From Echinarachnius parma (taxonomy: Eukaryota; Echinodermata; Echinoidea; Clypeasteroida; Echinarachniidae): 64,000 bases of DNA. Made by a program: the position numbers and the translations under genes. The stretch is from positions 1-64,000 of the forward strand of contig JBAMJV010003971.1 in assembly GCA_037951105.1 (NCBI GenBank). Direction: 5' to 3'. Shown here piece after piece: positions 1-13,300 of this stretch. Position 1 is the first letter of the stretch; each line of letters opens with the position of its first letter. The notes below the pieces were generated by a model. The model had not been told where the DNA came from and searched no databases. It saw nothing but the letters and a program-made list of their open reading frames with translations.

Positions 1-340
1 GGCGGGGGTGTCGGTGAAGAATTTGTGAGGGGGGTTCATGGTGTCCGTGAATATGTTTTTGAGGGGGGGGGGAAACCCCAAAACAGCCCTTTTTCATCAA
101 AGTGAAATTTGAACCCCCCCCCCCCCCCGTGTACGCATATGCCTGTGAATATGAGATTGTATTTTTAATTATACACTTATTAAATCATATCATAACCATT
201 CAAACAGAGATTCCATTAATTGACCAAATGTTTTTTACAGGATAGATACAAAAAATAACGAAATACAAATATACAACATACAACATTATCTTACTCAAAG
301 ATCTGGTGACGGGTAATTTGCTAGTAAATATAACAATTTG
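1..340. other. 3' flank, edge of window: G/C homopolymers, no gene seen
   Basis: G runs near 60-70 and a C run near 112-128 bracket a short low-complexity stretch. The rest is AT-rich with no coding signal. Confidence 0.6.
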
Positions 341-729
341 TAATAAACCTGGGGCCCCAGGTTTATTAGAGAAATTTGAACCAGCCGTTAAAAATTCAAA
401 AAAATGCTTCCTCTTTTCAAAAAGTTACAAAATAGGTATTTAAATAGTTGTTGGTTATTTCTCTATCTAATCACTATTTCAACAAAGCATCACATGCACA
501 ATATTTTATTCAAAATGGTTGAAACCGATGAGTGTTTAGAGAGCGCCCTCTTACGTTGTAACGGCTCTTTTTGAATGATAACATGATTTTTACTACGTCA
601 TTTGTAATTTTGTGTTCCTTTCTAGTTATAACTATTAGTTTGTAATGTAATGATGCAGGTTTTGGTTACTAAAATTCAGTTTCACCAAAACTGTACTCTC
701 CTTACCAGAACTCAACTATCCCTTTAATA
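340..729 (+). mobile_element. MITE family B, 5'-truncated copy
   Basis: Matches the second half of the copies at 30911 and 45567, including GAGAGCGCCCTCTT and a CCAAAACTGTAC end near TTAA. The left end has been lost. Confidence 0.6.
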
Positions 730-810
730 CGAATACAACACGGTATGAGGGATCCGCTATAATTGCATTTGGAGTTGAGGATTTGAGCAATGTTACTAGA
801 TCCCTTTAAA
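723..810 (+). mobile_element. MITE family A, 3'-end fragment
   Basis: Ends in GTTACTAGATCCCTTTAA, the family A terminus, and shares the ACGAATACAACACGGTATGA block with other copies. Confidence 0.6.
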
Positions 811-1254
811 GCGAAACTAAATATAATAATTGACACTATACATGCAATTCATTTATTTGTACATAGTGTGCTGTATCAAATTTACAACTGTATTCATCAA
901 GTGAAATTTATAGTCATCGCATTGATACTATACAAATATAAATTATCTTTAAATATTTTACGCGGAAAGTCACGAAGTTACTTAAAGCGAAACCAATAAT
1001 GGTGGTAAAAGGTCAAGATCTTAACTTTGAAAGCAAAATTATGGATTAAATGATTTGTACGCGTATCATTGTCGAATGCATTGGCGTAGCTACGGGGGGC
1101 ACGGCGGTATGGGGGCACGTCCCAATTATTTGACAAACACAAAACAAAACATTGAAGGGTAAACATTCTTTTTTTTAAAGAAATGCAAACAAAGCTTCTG
1201 ACTATTACGAGCAATGAAAAGGGTTTCACCATGTTCAAAGGGACTACCCCGATT

Positions 1255-1345
1255 CAAGGGTCTTTGAGGCTCGCCGGTCGAGCACGGCCGGTTTAGCAAT
1301 CCGGAGGTCTCAGGTTCGATTCCCGGCGAAACCTATTTTTCTTTG
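1255..1345 (+). mobile_element. tRNA-headed SINE copy
   Basis: A box-B-like GGTTCGATTCC at 1313-1323 lies in a block shared with 11957-12047, followed in both by TTTTTCTTTGCTCAT. It does not fold as a standard tRNA, so a SINE is more likely than a tRNA gene. Confidence 0.5.
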
Positions 1346-1457
1346 CTCATGTCCATTTATCTAAAAAATAAAGAAATACATAGAGTTCCCCCCCCCCCCC
1401 CCAATAATCCACACCCCAGTCATGCAAAGCATGTCAATCAATCGGGCCAGTCTATAT

Positions 1458-2284
1458 GAACACTTAAATCATACATATCGTTTTAGCAAAAAGAGAATTT
1501 TGGAAAACCGAAACTTGTTCCATGCTTCTTTTGGTAATACGAATACAACGAGGTTATGTGTTAACCGCTTGAGTTCTACATAAGTGTAACATTGTCCAAA
1601 TCCTCAAAATAAAATTTTAATTCTAGCGGTTCCCTCATACCTTGTTGTATAAAATCATGGGACCGGTTTCGGTTTTTCAAATTTCCCTTTATACAAAGAT
1701 ATGTACGATTGAAGTATTCAGATAAGAAAAACTCAGGTGGAGTTTTGAAACCGTGTACAAAGTGAGTGCAGTGAGTTAGTGAATATCACTTTGCATTTTC
1801 GCTCATTACTTGGCCATGCAATGTCCATTTGACTTGAAATTTTCACACAATACCCTGTGGACATATGAGATACATTGCATCAACCCTTTATCACTTTTTG
1901 CACATGTCAACAAAGTTACTAGATCCCTTTAATGTTAAAGGGATCTAGTAACATTGTCGAAAGCCACAAAACTTACCCATATAGAGACTAGCGGTTCTCA
2001 CGTATACCTTGTTGTATTCGTGTTACCAATAGAAACATAGAAAAGGTTTGGGTTTTCCAAATTTGTATTTCATTACAAACTTATTTAAAATTGAAGTTTG
2101 AGGATTTGAAAGTCTCCCTGGGAGACTATCAAATGTATACACAGTTAGTGCGATGAGTTGGCACGAGTTAGAGTGAGATTTTCACTCATTACTCGGTCAT
2201 TTGACATTTATTTACCATAGCATTTTCACAAATCACCTGGTGGACATACCGTATCAGACTTTACAAATGTCAACAAAGTAAGTA
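1458..2284. mobile_element. Cluster of three family A MITEs in mixed orientation
   Basis: A plus-strand fragment (1458-1587) abuts a minus-strand copy (1587-1932) ending in ACTAGATCCCTTTAA. It is followed by a third copy (1936-2284) opening with TTAAAGGGATCTAGTAAC. Shared blocks include AAAACCGAAAC and its complement and the ACAAAGTTACTAGATC end. Confidence 0.7.
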
Positions 2285-2497
2285 TACGGGAAATTCGTGG
2301 TGACTTTTCACTTAACCCTTTTCTTTAGCCATGATGCCTAGATTAGATAGCATCCTCCTCTCTCGGAATTTTCTGATGCCAACCCATTAATTGTCATTAC
2401 ATGCATATCTAAAAGCAACCTCAGATTTTTGAGCAGCTCTTTCCATCTTTTATTAGTACTTACAAAATTCTATTTTGAACTTTATGGCCCTATTTAA

Positions 2498-3132
2498 AGG
2501 GGCCCTGCAACCCAAATGCATGTTGACCTCTGTTCATCTGTATTAGTGTACACATTCAATATTTGTAAACGGTTTGACCCAAATATGTTTTGTATATTTT
2601 TAAACATTTTATAATTTATTTGTCGTCATGTTGCTAAGCCCCACCTCCTAAAAAACCCTCCAGAGCAAATTATATTGTTGACCTGCAGTGACATCATTTG
2701 TCAATCACTGGTCAGCTACCATGAGATTAACAAAAGATGAAAGTACAAAAAGAGCATCCACACAAAAGCATGCCCTGCATACCTCCATGCAATAGCTTAG
2801 ACAGTGCTTTTCTTCTGACATAGCAACAGCTATTGTAATTGAAGTTGTGAGAGTTGGTATTCTATTCAACCGTGTGATGCTATTGTGATTAGGCTAATCA
2901 CAATAGCATAGTAGCTGACCAGTGATTGACAAATGATGTCACTGCAGGTCAACAATATAATTTGCTCTGGAGGGTTTTTTAGGAGGTGGGGCTTAGCAAC
3001 ATGAAGACAAATAAATGATAAAATGTTTAAAAATATACAAAACATATTTGGGTCAAACCGTTTACAAATATTGAATGTGTACACTAATACAGATGAACAG
3101 AGGTCAACATGCATTTGGGTTGCAGGGCCCCT
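2498..3132. mobile_element. Foldback MITE, 635 bp, TTAA flanks
   Basis: Two arms of about 215-230 bp (2498-2725 and about 2905-3132) are near-perfect inverted copies; termini are AGGGGCCCTGCAACCC and its complement. TTAA sits directly on both sides (2494-2497 and 3133-3136). The loop is non-coding. Confidence 0.85.
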
Positions 3133-3329
3133 TTAAAAAGGGAACTTGATCCACTCCGTCGCACCTGTAAAAGCGGAAGGGAAGACCGGGGGAAGACCCA
3201 GGCGAAGAGACCGACTTATGAGTGATCTGTTATTGTTGTTTGTTTGTTTGCCTGTCTGTTCGTTTTCCTTTGTTTGCTGTTGTTGCCACGGGCGTAGATC
3301 CGGGGGGGGGGGGGGGGTTGATGTTTTTT

Positions 3330-3589
3330 TAGCTGAGATATGAGCATAAATGCAAAGTGATATTCACTACCGCATTGTACCTATTTTGTACACGGCATGA
3401 AATTATCCAGTAGACAATTTCATATCTGAACACTTCAATCGTTAATATCTTTTGAACGAAATGGAAATTTGAAAAACCGAAACCTGTCCCATGCTTATAT
3501 TGTTAATATGAATATGATAAGGTATGAGAGAACCACTAGAGTTCCAAGTAAGTTTTGAGGACTTGGACAATGTTACTTAGTCCCTTTAA
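3330..3589 (+). mobile_element. MITE family A, 5'-truncated copy
   Basis: Contains GCAAAGTGATATTCACTA and the GAAAAACCGAAACCTGTCCC block and ends in CCCTTTAAA. The first part is missing. A run of about 26 C follows it. Confidence 0.65.
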
Positions 3590-4059
3590 ATAGCCTCCCC
3601 CCCCCCCCCCCCCCCCCCCCCCCTGCACCCTAGAGAGAAATATTGCCCAAATACGTCATTATATTATCACATCACGGAATGGAAAAAAAAACACACATAA
3701 TAGGCGTGCGGGCACATTTTTTCCAGCCCGATACATCTTTCACTTCGTCTCTTTAAATCTTTTTTGTTGATATATATTGTTGATCCCACATACTCTTCAT
3801 GCCATGAAGGGGTGCTCTTGTCTAGGACGGGATAGTGCTCTGCTCTTCGCACCAACCGACATGGGTTCGCGGTTCCAGACGTCATTAATCATAATTGACT
3901 GAAAACGTCTGTACAATTGTATGTACATATATATACCATCTGTAAATAACTAACCAACCCATTATGTCGGCACCTCCTAGCGCCGTATTTTATCGTACCA
4001 GTGTATATACTGCGCAAGGACTCGCTCCTTGAAAGTTAGGGAGTAAAAACAGGAGAAGC

Positions 4060-4243
4060 AGTGGCGTAGGTATGGGGGGGGCACGGGGGGGCACGTGCCC
4101 CCCCCAAGAATTTCGAAAAAACAATAGAAAACATAAGGGGCTATTTTTTGAAAAAACAAAGAAATACATAAGGTGTGCCCCCCCCCCCCCCCCCAATAAT
4201 TTTCGTGCCCCCCCAATCAGTCCGACCACGCTACGCCACTGAG
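4060..4243. mobile_element. Short TIR element with CAGTGGCGTAG ends
   Basis: Inverted ends CAGTGGCGTAGG (left) and CTACGCCACTG (right) surround G/C homopolymers and an A-rich core. Similar GGCGTAGCTAC pieces occur at 1083 and 11881. Confidence 0.6.
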
Positions 4244-4549
4244 GAGAAGAGTCCACGCGGGTAGACAGAACATCCATCTCGTTTTGGAGGGGTCCTTTAA
4301 TATTATGACGTCATACCAGCATACTATCCCCTCCGAGAGGGAGCAAGATAGTGTAAGATGAGTGGACCAAACCCTCCTAATAAAGACTGATTTGTCGGTC
4401 TACCACGCGGCGTACTGTGTGATATCTGGCGACATAACGTATATAATATATGGCATTAACAATTAAATTAAAGAGGCTCCGATATCAAAGTGACAACATT
4501 TATTGAGTTGATATTTGCCGGGGTCTTTTAGCAAATACAATACTAAATG

Positions 4550-4790
4550 ATAGTTTTTATTTATTAGCGCGTAAGAAATATGATTAATCATCACCTCTAA
4601 GCGCTTTACAACGTTATTATTACCTCGGTCATCGGACACACACACACAATCAACCTGCACTTGAAGTTATCCTTATCAACTCCCTGGGGAGTATTATAGC
4701 CAGGCTACCTATTATAGGTGTTCACATGATTTTAAAAACACCTCCATTCCTACCAAGTACCCATTTAGACACCAATTTTCAACCGCCTGC
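4550..4790. mobile_element. Degenerate SINE-like repeat
   Basis: Shares AACTCCC(T/C)GGGGAGTAT and GTACCCATTTA(G/T)ACACC with 29080-29175, in the same order. Identified only by this internal similarity. Confidence 0.45.
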
Positions 4791-4859
4791 CCCAATTAAA
4801 TAGGCTATTTTAGACCGATAACGAGATTATAATTGCCCGAATATGATATGGGTGCATGT

Positions 4860-5244
4860 TTAAAGGCATCTGGTAACTTTGTTGACAAGTGCAAAAAGTG
4901 ATGCGTGGTTAATAAAAATGTGTATTGGTGTGATCTGATATATGTCCAGAAAGTATAATGTGTGAACATTTCAAGTTAATTGGATGTTATTTGGCCGAGA
5001 AATTAGCAAAAATGCAAAGTGATATTCACTAACTCATTGCATAATACTTTGTACACGACTGAAAAGGTCCCGTAGATAATTTCATATCCGAACGCTTCAA
5101 TCGTAAATATCATATGGAAATTTGAAAAACCGAAACCTGTCACATGCGTTTATTGTTAATACGAATAAAATCAAGGTATGAGGGAACCGCTAAAATTCAA
5201 ATTAGATTTTGAGGATTTGGAAATGTTACTTAAGTCCCTTTAAA
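4860..5244 (+). mobile_element. MITE family A, full-length degenerate copy
   Basis: Starts TTTAAAGGCATCTGGTAAC and ends GTTACTTAAGTCCCTTTAAA, so both terminal inverted repeats survive. About 385 bp, no coding capacity. Confidence 0.7.
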
Positions 5245-5267
5245 CCCAATTGATGGTCATTTCAACT

Positions 5268-5362
5268 CGGCCCTTATACTCCCCTCGCATTGTCCGCATA
5301 ATACGCAAACATCTCGGCCCTTATACTTCCCTCGCATTGTGCGCATAATACGCGCACATCAA
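5268..5362 (+). repeat. Two-copy tandem repeat
   Basis: CTCGGCCCTTATACT(C/T)CCCTCGC and ATAATACGC occur twice, about 45 bp apart. No function seen. Confidence 0.55.
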
Positions 5363-5399
5363 AAATACAAAACAAAAACGACCTACATACACACAGTAT

Positions 5400-6200
5400 A
5401 CATGCACTTACACAAACTCGAATGAACTTTTTTTTTTCTTCGAAGTGTCCAGTTTATTACTACAAACATGAATATAATACATCTATAATTATCATCATAT
5501 GGGTTGTGTCGGGGCATGTGTTGTACATCACGCGCATATATACCCAACAAATTAGTGACAAATATGATTTCCAAATAAGAATAATTATGATTAATTCAAT
5601 AGGCCTGTATTACATTATGGCCATGTTGACTACTTTAAAACATACATTTTGTATTTTTAGAAAATGTCAAGTTTATTTTACACAGACATTATTTTGGTTA
5701 CAACCATACGTCGTGAAATAAATAGCCTATACAAGATGAACATGTAATCATAATTGTATATGAGCGTCATTATTAGTTAATTTATAAAAGGTTAAACATA
5801 GTTCTACACCATGGGTAATATAGAATCATGTACGAAACAGTTTTGAAAAATATAATGCACGGATATATACTGTACCTTCCACTTTGTACATTTGAGTCCA
5901 ATTGCATATATTTTATATACAATTGACAATCTCGGTTATACATGTACTAAATCAGTCATGAGTTTACTTTCGACCAATCAAAAGCAAGTGGCTTACAAGT
6001 TAATATTAGTTCGGTTAATATATCCATCACTACTATATTATTTCTTGGCGTCTCCATATAAAATAAGTAACATCAACGTCGATGTTATTGCTGAATGCGC
6101 GTGGTTGTTTTCTTTATTTGTTCTACTTTCTTTTTAATAACCGCATGTACTGAATTAGAAATCCCGGACCCGTGTGCGACTTATGGGGCCCCGAGGCTCA
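5400..6200. other. AT-rich flank, no gene seen
   Basis: Reading frames up to 99 codons occur, but they are hydrophobic and AT-driven with no recognisable domain or splice context. I regard them as chance. Confidence 0.5.
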
Positions 6201-6206
6201 GAATAA

Positions 6207-6407
6207 AGCCCGGCGCAGACAGAGCCGACTCGACCCGATCCGGCTGGTTTTTTAGTCGTATCGGCTCTGTGCGCATTGCCTCACGACTTTGATTTTGCCA
6301 GTCGGTATAAAGCCAATCGGACCGATTCAACATGTTGAATCGGCCACAACTGAATCGGACGGACTGAGGCTCGGATCGGGTCGAGTCGGCTCTCTCTGCG
6401 CCGGGCT
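6207..6407. mobile_element. PIF/Harbinger-like MITE, 201 bp, TAA duplication
   Basis: Inverted ends AGCCCGGCGCAGA, extended by GAGCCGACTCGACCCGATCC in both arms, are flanked by TAA at 6204-6206 and 6408-6410. A three-base TWA duplication is typical of PIF/Harbinger. Both strands read open across it, a by-product of the palindrome. Confidence 0.75.
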
Positions 6408-6603
6408 TAATGCGCTTGATCACGTGCACAAGTTAAATGATTCGTATTAACAAATGTAGCTAAGTCTGCTATAAGAGTAAAATACATGTTTGTACATTGT
6501 TACAATGTTTTAAATGCGTCAAAATACAAATATCTAATGAAAGGTTAATTTGACAATGTCATGTCCAGTTCAAGTTCATACATAATTAAGCTTTATATAC
6601 CCT

Positions 6604-6905
6604 GGGGTGTTTCACATAGATTCTACGTTGAACTTAACTCTAAGTTGGAATTTAAAAGTATGGAAAGCCACTAGTTTCTTTGAAAAATTGTTGTATGAAA
6701 GGCATAAAATGTTGATTCAAATCATTATATTTTCTATTATCAAGGAGATTTTGTTATTGATGCAACATGTATGAATTGAAAAGTCTAAAATTCTTCTGTT
6801 TTTTTGCTTTTGAATATATTGTATTCCAAGGCTACAAATGGCTTTCCATAATAATTAGGTCTAACTTAGAGTTAAGTTCAACTTGGGATCTTTGTGAAAC
6901 ACCCC
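6604..6905. mobile_element. TIR MITE, GGGGTGTTTCAC ends
   Basis: Arms of about 45 bp share GGGGTGTTTCACA and TTGAACTTAACTCTAAGTT in inverse orientation around a 200-bp AT-rich core. Confidence 0.75.
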
Positions 6906-6909
6906 CATG

Positions 6910-9129
6910 GGGATTGTACAATCCATGATATACCCTATATACTATATCTGATGACACATATCACGAAATATGGGTGATATTCATGACATACTAAACACAT
7001 TTTATACCAAATAAATAGTGCCCAATCCTTGTCCAATAAGATCATAATATGCGACCATTTTTTAAGTGTCGATATTGCTCTATTCTATGTATTTTAACAC
7101 CTACGATTATAATCCCAATAATTTAGGCGCATGATAATATTTATTTACAATATGAACGTGTCACAGCGATATGTAATATATTACTATGTCAAGGTAACTT
7201 GTATTCAATAAGTCGTATTTATATTATTTTAACGAAATTAGCGTAAATAAAAGATGTGAAAGACTGGCGTTAATATCAGTTTTATTTGAGTTTCGCACCC
7301 CTATCACCACGTTTATTATATACACAGATGTATTTAACAAAAAATCCAAATCCTAATTAATTGTACACAAAACAAAATATTCTAAACTTAATACTCGTAT
7401 ATTTTAGCATATGTTGGGCATCTATTACCAAGCGCTAGACAAATTATGTCATTGTAGAGATTATAGCACTGTTATGATATTCAAGCTTTAATGTAGATTC
7501 TGATACTTTAACCACAAAAGATTGTATGAAACAATCTTTTGTGATAGGTTCAATAAATAAAATTAAAAATACAATAGCTGACGGATTTCTCAATCTCAAT
7601 GTTGCCATTATTTTTTTTACTTTATAGAATGGCAGATCATCTTTAGTACAAGATATTTTACACAAAGTATGGTTTGCATCTTATATACCTCAAATATAGA
7701 ATGCTGCATACCAAGACACATGAATACAACCTAATGTTTAATAAGTTATCTGGCTAAATATGTTGTCACATGTATTATCATTAAAAAACGTTAAAATAGC
7801 ATGACACTTTATGACTAGCATATACAATCAAAATATCAACTGCTTTTTTCGTTCGTCTATGCAGCATAATTCTCCACACCATGCATCCGTTGAAACAATT
7901 TACGACATATCATTACTTGTACTACGATTAATAAAAAACTACTTTGGTAATTTGTCATTGACAAAATGACCACTCAGTGACGTCCACCCCTCCCCCCCCC
8001 CCCCCCCCCCATTATTCGATTCAATTTATAATCAAAAGAAAAGGCATGATGTCTCTGTATACAGGTTATTTGTGTCATTCGATTTACAACTCATTTGTCT
8101 AATCATGGGCACGTCAATCTGTCCAGACTCTTATCATTACATTTGTGATTAATCAAAACGTATTTTGCCAACAGTCATGTCATTAACAAACGACATCTCT
8201 TAAATATTTGTTGTATTTGTGTCAAGTATACGGAATGTATATACCGCCTGGCTAACTCACTATATTATTTAAAGATACCACTCAAGACCCACCTATGAAA
8301 TCATTGGACTAAATGTTAATTATTACAATAATTTATATTGTCTATAGGTATAATGGTGATAATTAATTATCTTGTTAGTTGTTTTCATCTGTATGTGTAA
8401 AGCCTTATCTTACCGTTGTGTATTTAGCGCTATACAAGTAACTATCATTATTTCATTGTATTCTGATGTATAATTATTTATACGGAAGGACATGCTAGTA
8501 TAGGTAATTTAACCTCTTGGACTAAACAAATTTTTAAATCAGAATTCAGAGGCTTACGTTTAGGATGAGGTGTTGTGATTTGAGTTAGGGATTGGGATGT
8601 GGGCGAGCTTTGAGTTAAGGAATTGGGCCAAAGTTCGGAGTTGGGGAAATGGAATGTTCAGGAATCATGAAATCGGCTAAATGAGTAGACCAACATATGG
8701 TAAACCGTTGGAGTTGGCAGGACACTTTATACGGAAGAGGAGATTTGAGTATCACTCAAAAATACACCTTTCTGGCGAGAGGTAGTGGGGGAAGGGTAGA
8801 TTCACATTTATAGGTACATTAAGTACATCAACATTATTTGGTACACTTATTATTAGAAAGAGATATTTATATAAGGGCTGATTATTGGAACATTGTGGCA
8901 GATCACTATTTCAATCGTCCTAGATGAGCTACAAGGATAAGATAGAGAAAAACATGTGTCTGATAACCATATTCCAGTCACGTGAACGTTACATAATGTA
9001 GTTGCAACACATTGTCATTATACAAAATTAAACATTTCACAATCGATCGTCAGTGTTATTCAACGCGTCCCAACTCTATGATAATTAAACACCTTGATGC
9101 ACATAAGCAGTGCATGAAAATTGACAGTT
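6910..9129. other. AT-rich flank, no gene seen
   Basis: About 2.2 kb of anonymous AT-rich sequence with a C run near 7990-8010. A piece resembling the TTTAGCGCTATAC motif of SINE tails lies near 8405. No supported gene. Confidence 0.5.
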
Positions 9130-9934
9130 ATACAGAGTGTCCCAGATAAAACGAAACCGGATTTCATTCTCTTCTTTCATTTGGTGTACAACTTATGGGA
9201 CATAATTCACGTATGACTGAATTAAAACAATGGAAATTGGTGTTACCGAAATTCCATTTGCACGCAGAAATTGCAGGTTTAGATGAGTTGTTAGGGTAGT
9301 AAACGTACTTAGTTTGAAAAAGGACAAACACCGCATACAAATTCATATTTTTATCTTTTATATGACACCTCATGATTTATGCCAGAGAACGAGTACAATG
9401 AAAACATGCTTGATTTCAGCCTAAATGAGTAACTTTCCTGATCTAAATTAGCATGTTTCCCATGTTTTCCCTGATCCCCATGTTTGTGTAAGTTCACTCA
9501 TGCATCAAGTCCATTGTCAGCTGCTAAGTCAGGAAAGCTGAGCGACTTCTTACTCAACTATCTACTCATTTGGGCAAATTTCATTGTACTTGTTTTCTGG
9601 CATACATCGTCTATATTTTGTGCATGAGGTGTCATATAAAAGATAAAAATATGAATTTGTATGCAGTCTTTGTCCTTTTTCAAAATAAGTACGTTTTCTA
9701 CCCTAAAAACTCACCCAAACTTGCAATTTCTGCGTGCAAATGGAATTTTGGTAACACCAATTTATATTGTTTTAATTCAGTCACACGTGAATTATGTGCC
9801 ATAAGTTGTACATCAAATGAAAGAGGAGAAACAGAGCTTTTCATTCATGTATATCTCACCAAAGAAATTATTCATTATGACGGAAATTTTCTGCCATGAA
9901 ATCCGGTTTCGTTTGTTTATGGGACACTCTGTAT
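9130..9934. mobile_element. Long inverted-repeat element, ACAGAGTGTCCCA ends
   Basis: Arms of about 290 bp (9130-9420) and 365 bp (9570-9934) are diverged inverted copies, sharing AACGAAACCGGATTTCA next to the tips and the CGTGCAAATGGAATTTCGG-like core. Flanks are TA-rich. The open frames inside are mirror images of one another and do not look coding. Confidence 0.8.
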
Positions 9935-10217
9935 ATAAGACATCAGACCTTTAAAGTGGCTGGGACGTCAAAGTCGACATTGCGCACTGAACAGCCATGT
10001 CGTGTCTTCAGAATCGGACAAATAAATTGTGCGTGATTACTATACGCACGATTAATATATAAGCGCGTATGTTCATTCCGAAAAACGCGCGTCGCGTGCG
10101 AGTAAACATGGCGCCATCTGACACGACAACACCAGTCACTTTAATTAAACATATCGATCGAATGAAGTCGAAACCCCAAAAAACAATATTATGATGATGA
10201 GCATACATGTAATCTTC

Positions 10218-10343
10218 TCAAAATGTCTCGTTGTGGAGCTCGAAGACGATGCCGGCGTTCTCTTTCCTGATGTCGGCGACTGAGTTGCCGAGGGCCTTGT
10301 TGATGCCCAGCGGGCCACAGCTAAAGATCCCGTACTTCTTCAC
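10218..10343 (-). CDS. DUOX: DUOX exon 30: C-terminal NADPH-binding end and stop
   Basis: 126 nt from phase 0 to the stop codon. It encodes [20 protein letters not shown] and ends FELHNETF, then TGA. The CGP motif (1542-1544) and terminal phenylalanine are family hallmarks. The 3' UTR and poly(A) site were not placed. Confidence 0.95.
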   Translation of the reverse strand: MKKYGIFSCGPLGINKALGNSVADIRKENAGIVFELHNETF

Positions 10344-13300
10344 CTACGAAAAAGAACAAATGAGTGTACAATTAATGCTAAGTCAAAAATCCTCTCCACT
10401 TATGGTGGGAAAAATATACGCATAATAACCATCCAAATGCCTTAACGTCTTTCTCATGACTTTGCAAATTGTATGACGTATTGTGCTGACCCTCTTTCGG
10501 TGAGAGTGAGAAGGGCATTAAGTCAGTCTAGTTGGCTTTAATTGAATTACGCATACCATTTTGTAGATTGAAACCTACTCTATATAATTATGTGATGCGA
10601 AATGTTCATATTTTATCATAATTTGGTCTAATTTTGGCAATATTTATCAAAAATACAAGAAAGCTAAGCTTGATTTCTACAATGCTCTAAAATGCTTAAC
10701 ATGATTTTCCCCGAGGTACAAAGTGTGAATTTTCTTTCTCAACCGACGAAAATTACTTAAAAATGACCCTTCAATAATAGCCGCGTCTTTGTGATTTGTG
10801 TGTTTAGTTTGAAAGTGTACTTACGTCCTTGTGGTTCTGACGGATGGACTCCAGCATGGTGTAGAAGTCTGGTCGACCGAAGTGAGTGACAGAACGCAGT
10901 CCAGTGAACAGGGACCGGCTCGACACCTTGTAGAAATGCCGCTCACAAATGTACTGTCGAGGAAATATTAATGTAAATAATGTTATACTTAATACAATAA
11001 CAATTAATTTGAATTAGATACAATTAAATTACTAAAATAAATAAATTAAATAAATAATTAAACATTCCATTAAATTAACTAAAATTATATTTAATAAAAT
11101 CTAATTAAATTGAATTACATCAAATCGAAATAAAACCCCGTTATTATTACTAATCTATTGCCGTCATATTGTTATGTATGTAACATATTAATAATTATTC
11201 TGGCTTATCTGTGAATAAGATTATGATTTTGTTTGTTCGAAAAGGTGTTTGTACTTTCACATTTTTATGATCTATTTTATCTTCATTGACCAACTGTTTA
11301 CACTATAAACCCATATCAAAGAACCATAAAGTTTGGTTTACAAAATGCAAACATTTAGTTACATTATTTTAGTCAATAAACTGCAAAAACAATGTCAAAA
11401 TTGCGTGATTTAACCCAAGGTTGGATTTAACTAGTCGTTGAGAATTTGGGGCTTTTTGGTCCGTCGTTGAGCTATTTAGAACTATATAGTTACGTATAGA
11501 ACACCAACAATATCCTTGCCATTATGATTTAAGTCCTTGGGTTCAAACTTTCGTTTTGCTGTATCACGAAAACAAAGCAATTAGCTGGATTACAGAGAAC
11601 AACAAACGAAATATAACAAAAGGCTTTATATAATTATTTAACCAAGGCACACAAGGAAACGCGACAATTTAACGAGCGATAATACGTCGGGATTGTTAAT
11701 TCAACGCTGATTATCTATATATTAAAAAAACCCAGAAAGTTGCTAGTCACATCCTGTAGATCCCATGACATTTGCTCCCGTGATAATGTTTCCACTTTTA
11801 TTCCTTTGATTAAACCAACAAAGATTTCTAACCTCAACTAAAATCCAAAAATCAAATCCTAATCGTAATTTATAAACAAAGTGGCGTAGCTGCCGGACGC
11901 ACGGGGGTTCTGTGCCTCCCATTACTTTGACAAGAAATATAACGTCCCCCATTCAAGGGTCTTTGTGGCTCGATGGCCACAAATCTAGCACAATCCGGAG
12001 GTCTCGGGTTCGATTCCCGGCGAAGCCTATTTTTCTTTGCTCATTTTCATTCAGGTGAACATTCTTAAAAAAAGTAAAGAAAAACATACAGAGCGCGCCC
12101 CTTCAATAATTCCCTCCCCCCCAAAAAAAATAACAGTTGGAGTATGAAATATAATATTTTAATATTAAAAGTTATTAAAATTATACGCACGATGTCATTG
12201 TGCGTGTTAAATTATGAAAACTGACCAGAAATATCTATTAAATATAACTAAAAAATGAGCAAAGAAAATTGGGCTGGAGTAATTCTTTTTACGTTACAGT
12301 ACATCGCTGTCGATAATGCTGCACTTATACCTATATAATATTATACCAACGGGTTATTTTCTTTCAACATCATCACTTATTTCATAACATTCCATATAAT
12401 CATAAATAGCTTCGATGTCCCGTTTGTTCACATTCCTTTCCTTGCTTCCATCAGGTTTACACCCTTTCTTATAAGCCATAATGTGTGTGTCATCAAGTCA
12501 ATTACATTAAATTCAGGGTTGAGTTTGAGTTTGATTTTTTGTTTGTTTGAAGGGAACCACCACCCAAACTGTTTCCTAATTATATGAAACTATGACATAA
12601 GAATAATTTTAGTAGTCCAGTCCACCAAAAAATTCAGAAAATAGGTTTCCAGAAAATGTTACCATAATTTGAAAACTCATCATCACACTGAAATATTTAC
12701 GTGCTCATGGATCTACAGACGAATACTATTTATATGTTTATATAAGAACTTATAAGGGTGGTCAAGTTCCTATGACAACAGAACTAGTCTATTTCTGCAG
12801 ACCCTTAAATGTTAATAGCAGTAGTGATGTTTACACAAATTTTCAAATTGAATACAAATATGAGTAGGAAACACATATTTCTACGGTTACTGGTGGGGGA
12901 GTTGGTTCCCTTGAATCACGTTTAGAAGGCCTGATATCACTTAAAGGACCTAAAGAATACAACGTACTTTGACACTTATTCCATAGTTGATGACTTGTAA
13001 AATAGGTCTGCCGAAAAAAAATCCATGAAAATAAACACAGTAGTGATTTAAGACTAATTTTCTGATGCCAAATCTCATTTAGCAGCCAATTTACGCCCCA
13101 CCCACATTTAGGGTCCAGAATCGGCAGCGTGATTGACATGTGATTGACAATTCATTGGCTTACGTCATGACGCGTCATCTACAGAATTTAGTTCATTAGT
13201 CCGTTCTTTAGATGACGTCACATTTTTGCGATTTAAAAGGGGCGTTCCCAGGACAATTAGATATTTACTAATTACCCCAATATTGATTGATTTCATGAGA

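Noticed and set aside
9164-9899. Mirror-image frames of 69 and 109 codons
   Set aside because: They are the two arms of one inverted-repeat element, and similarity to each other comes from the palindrome.
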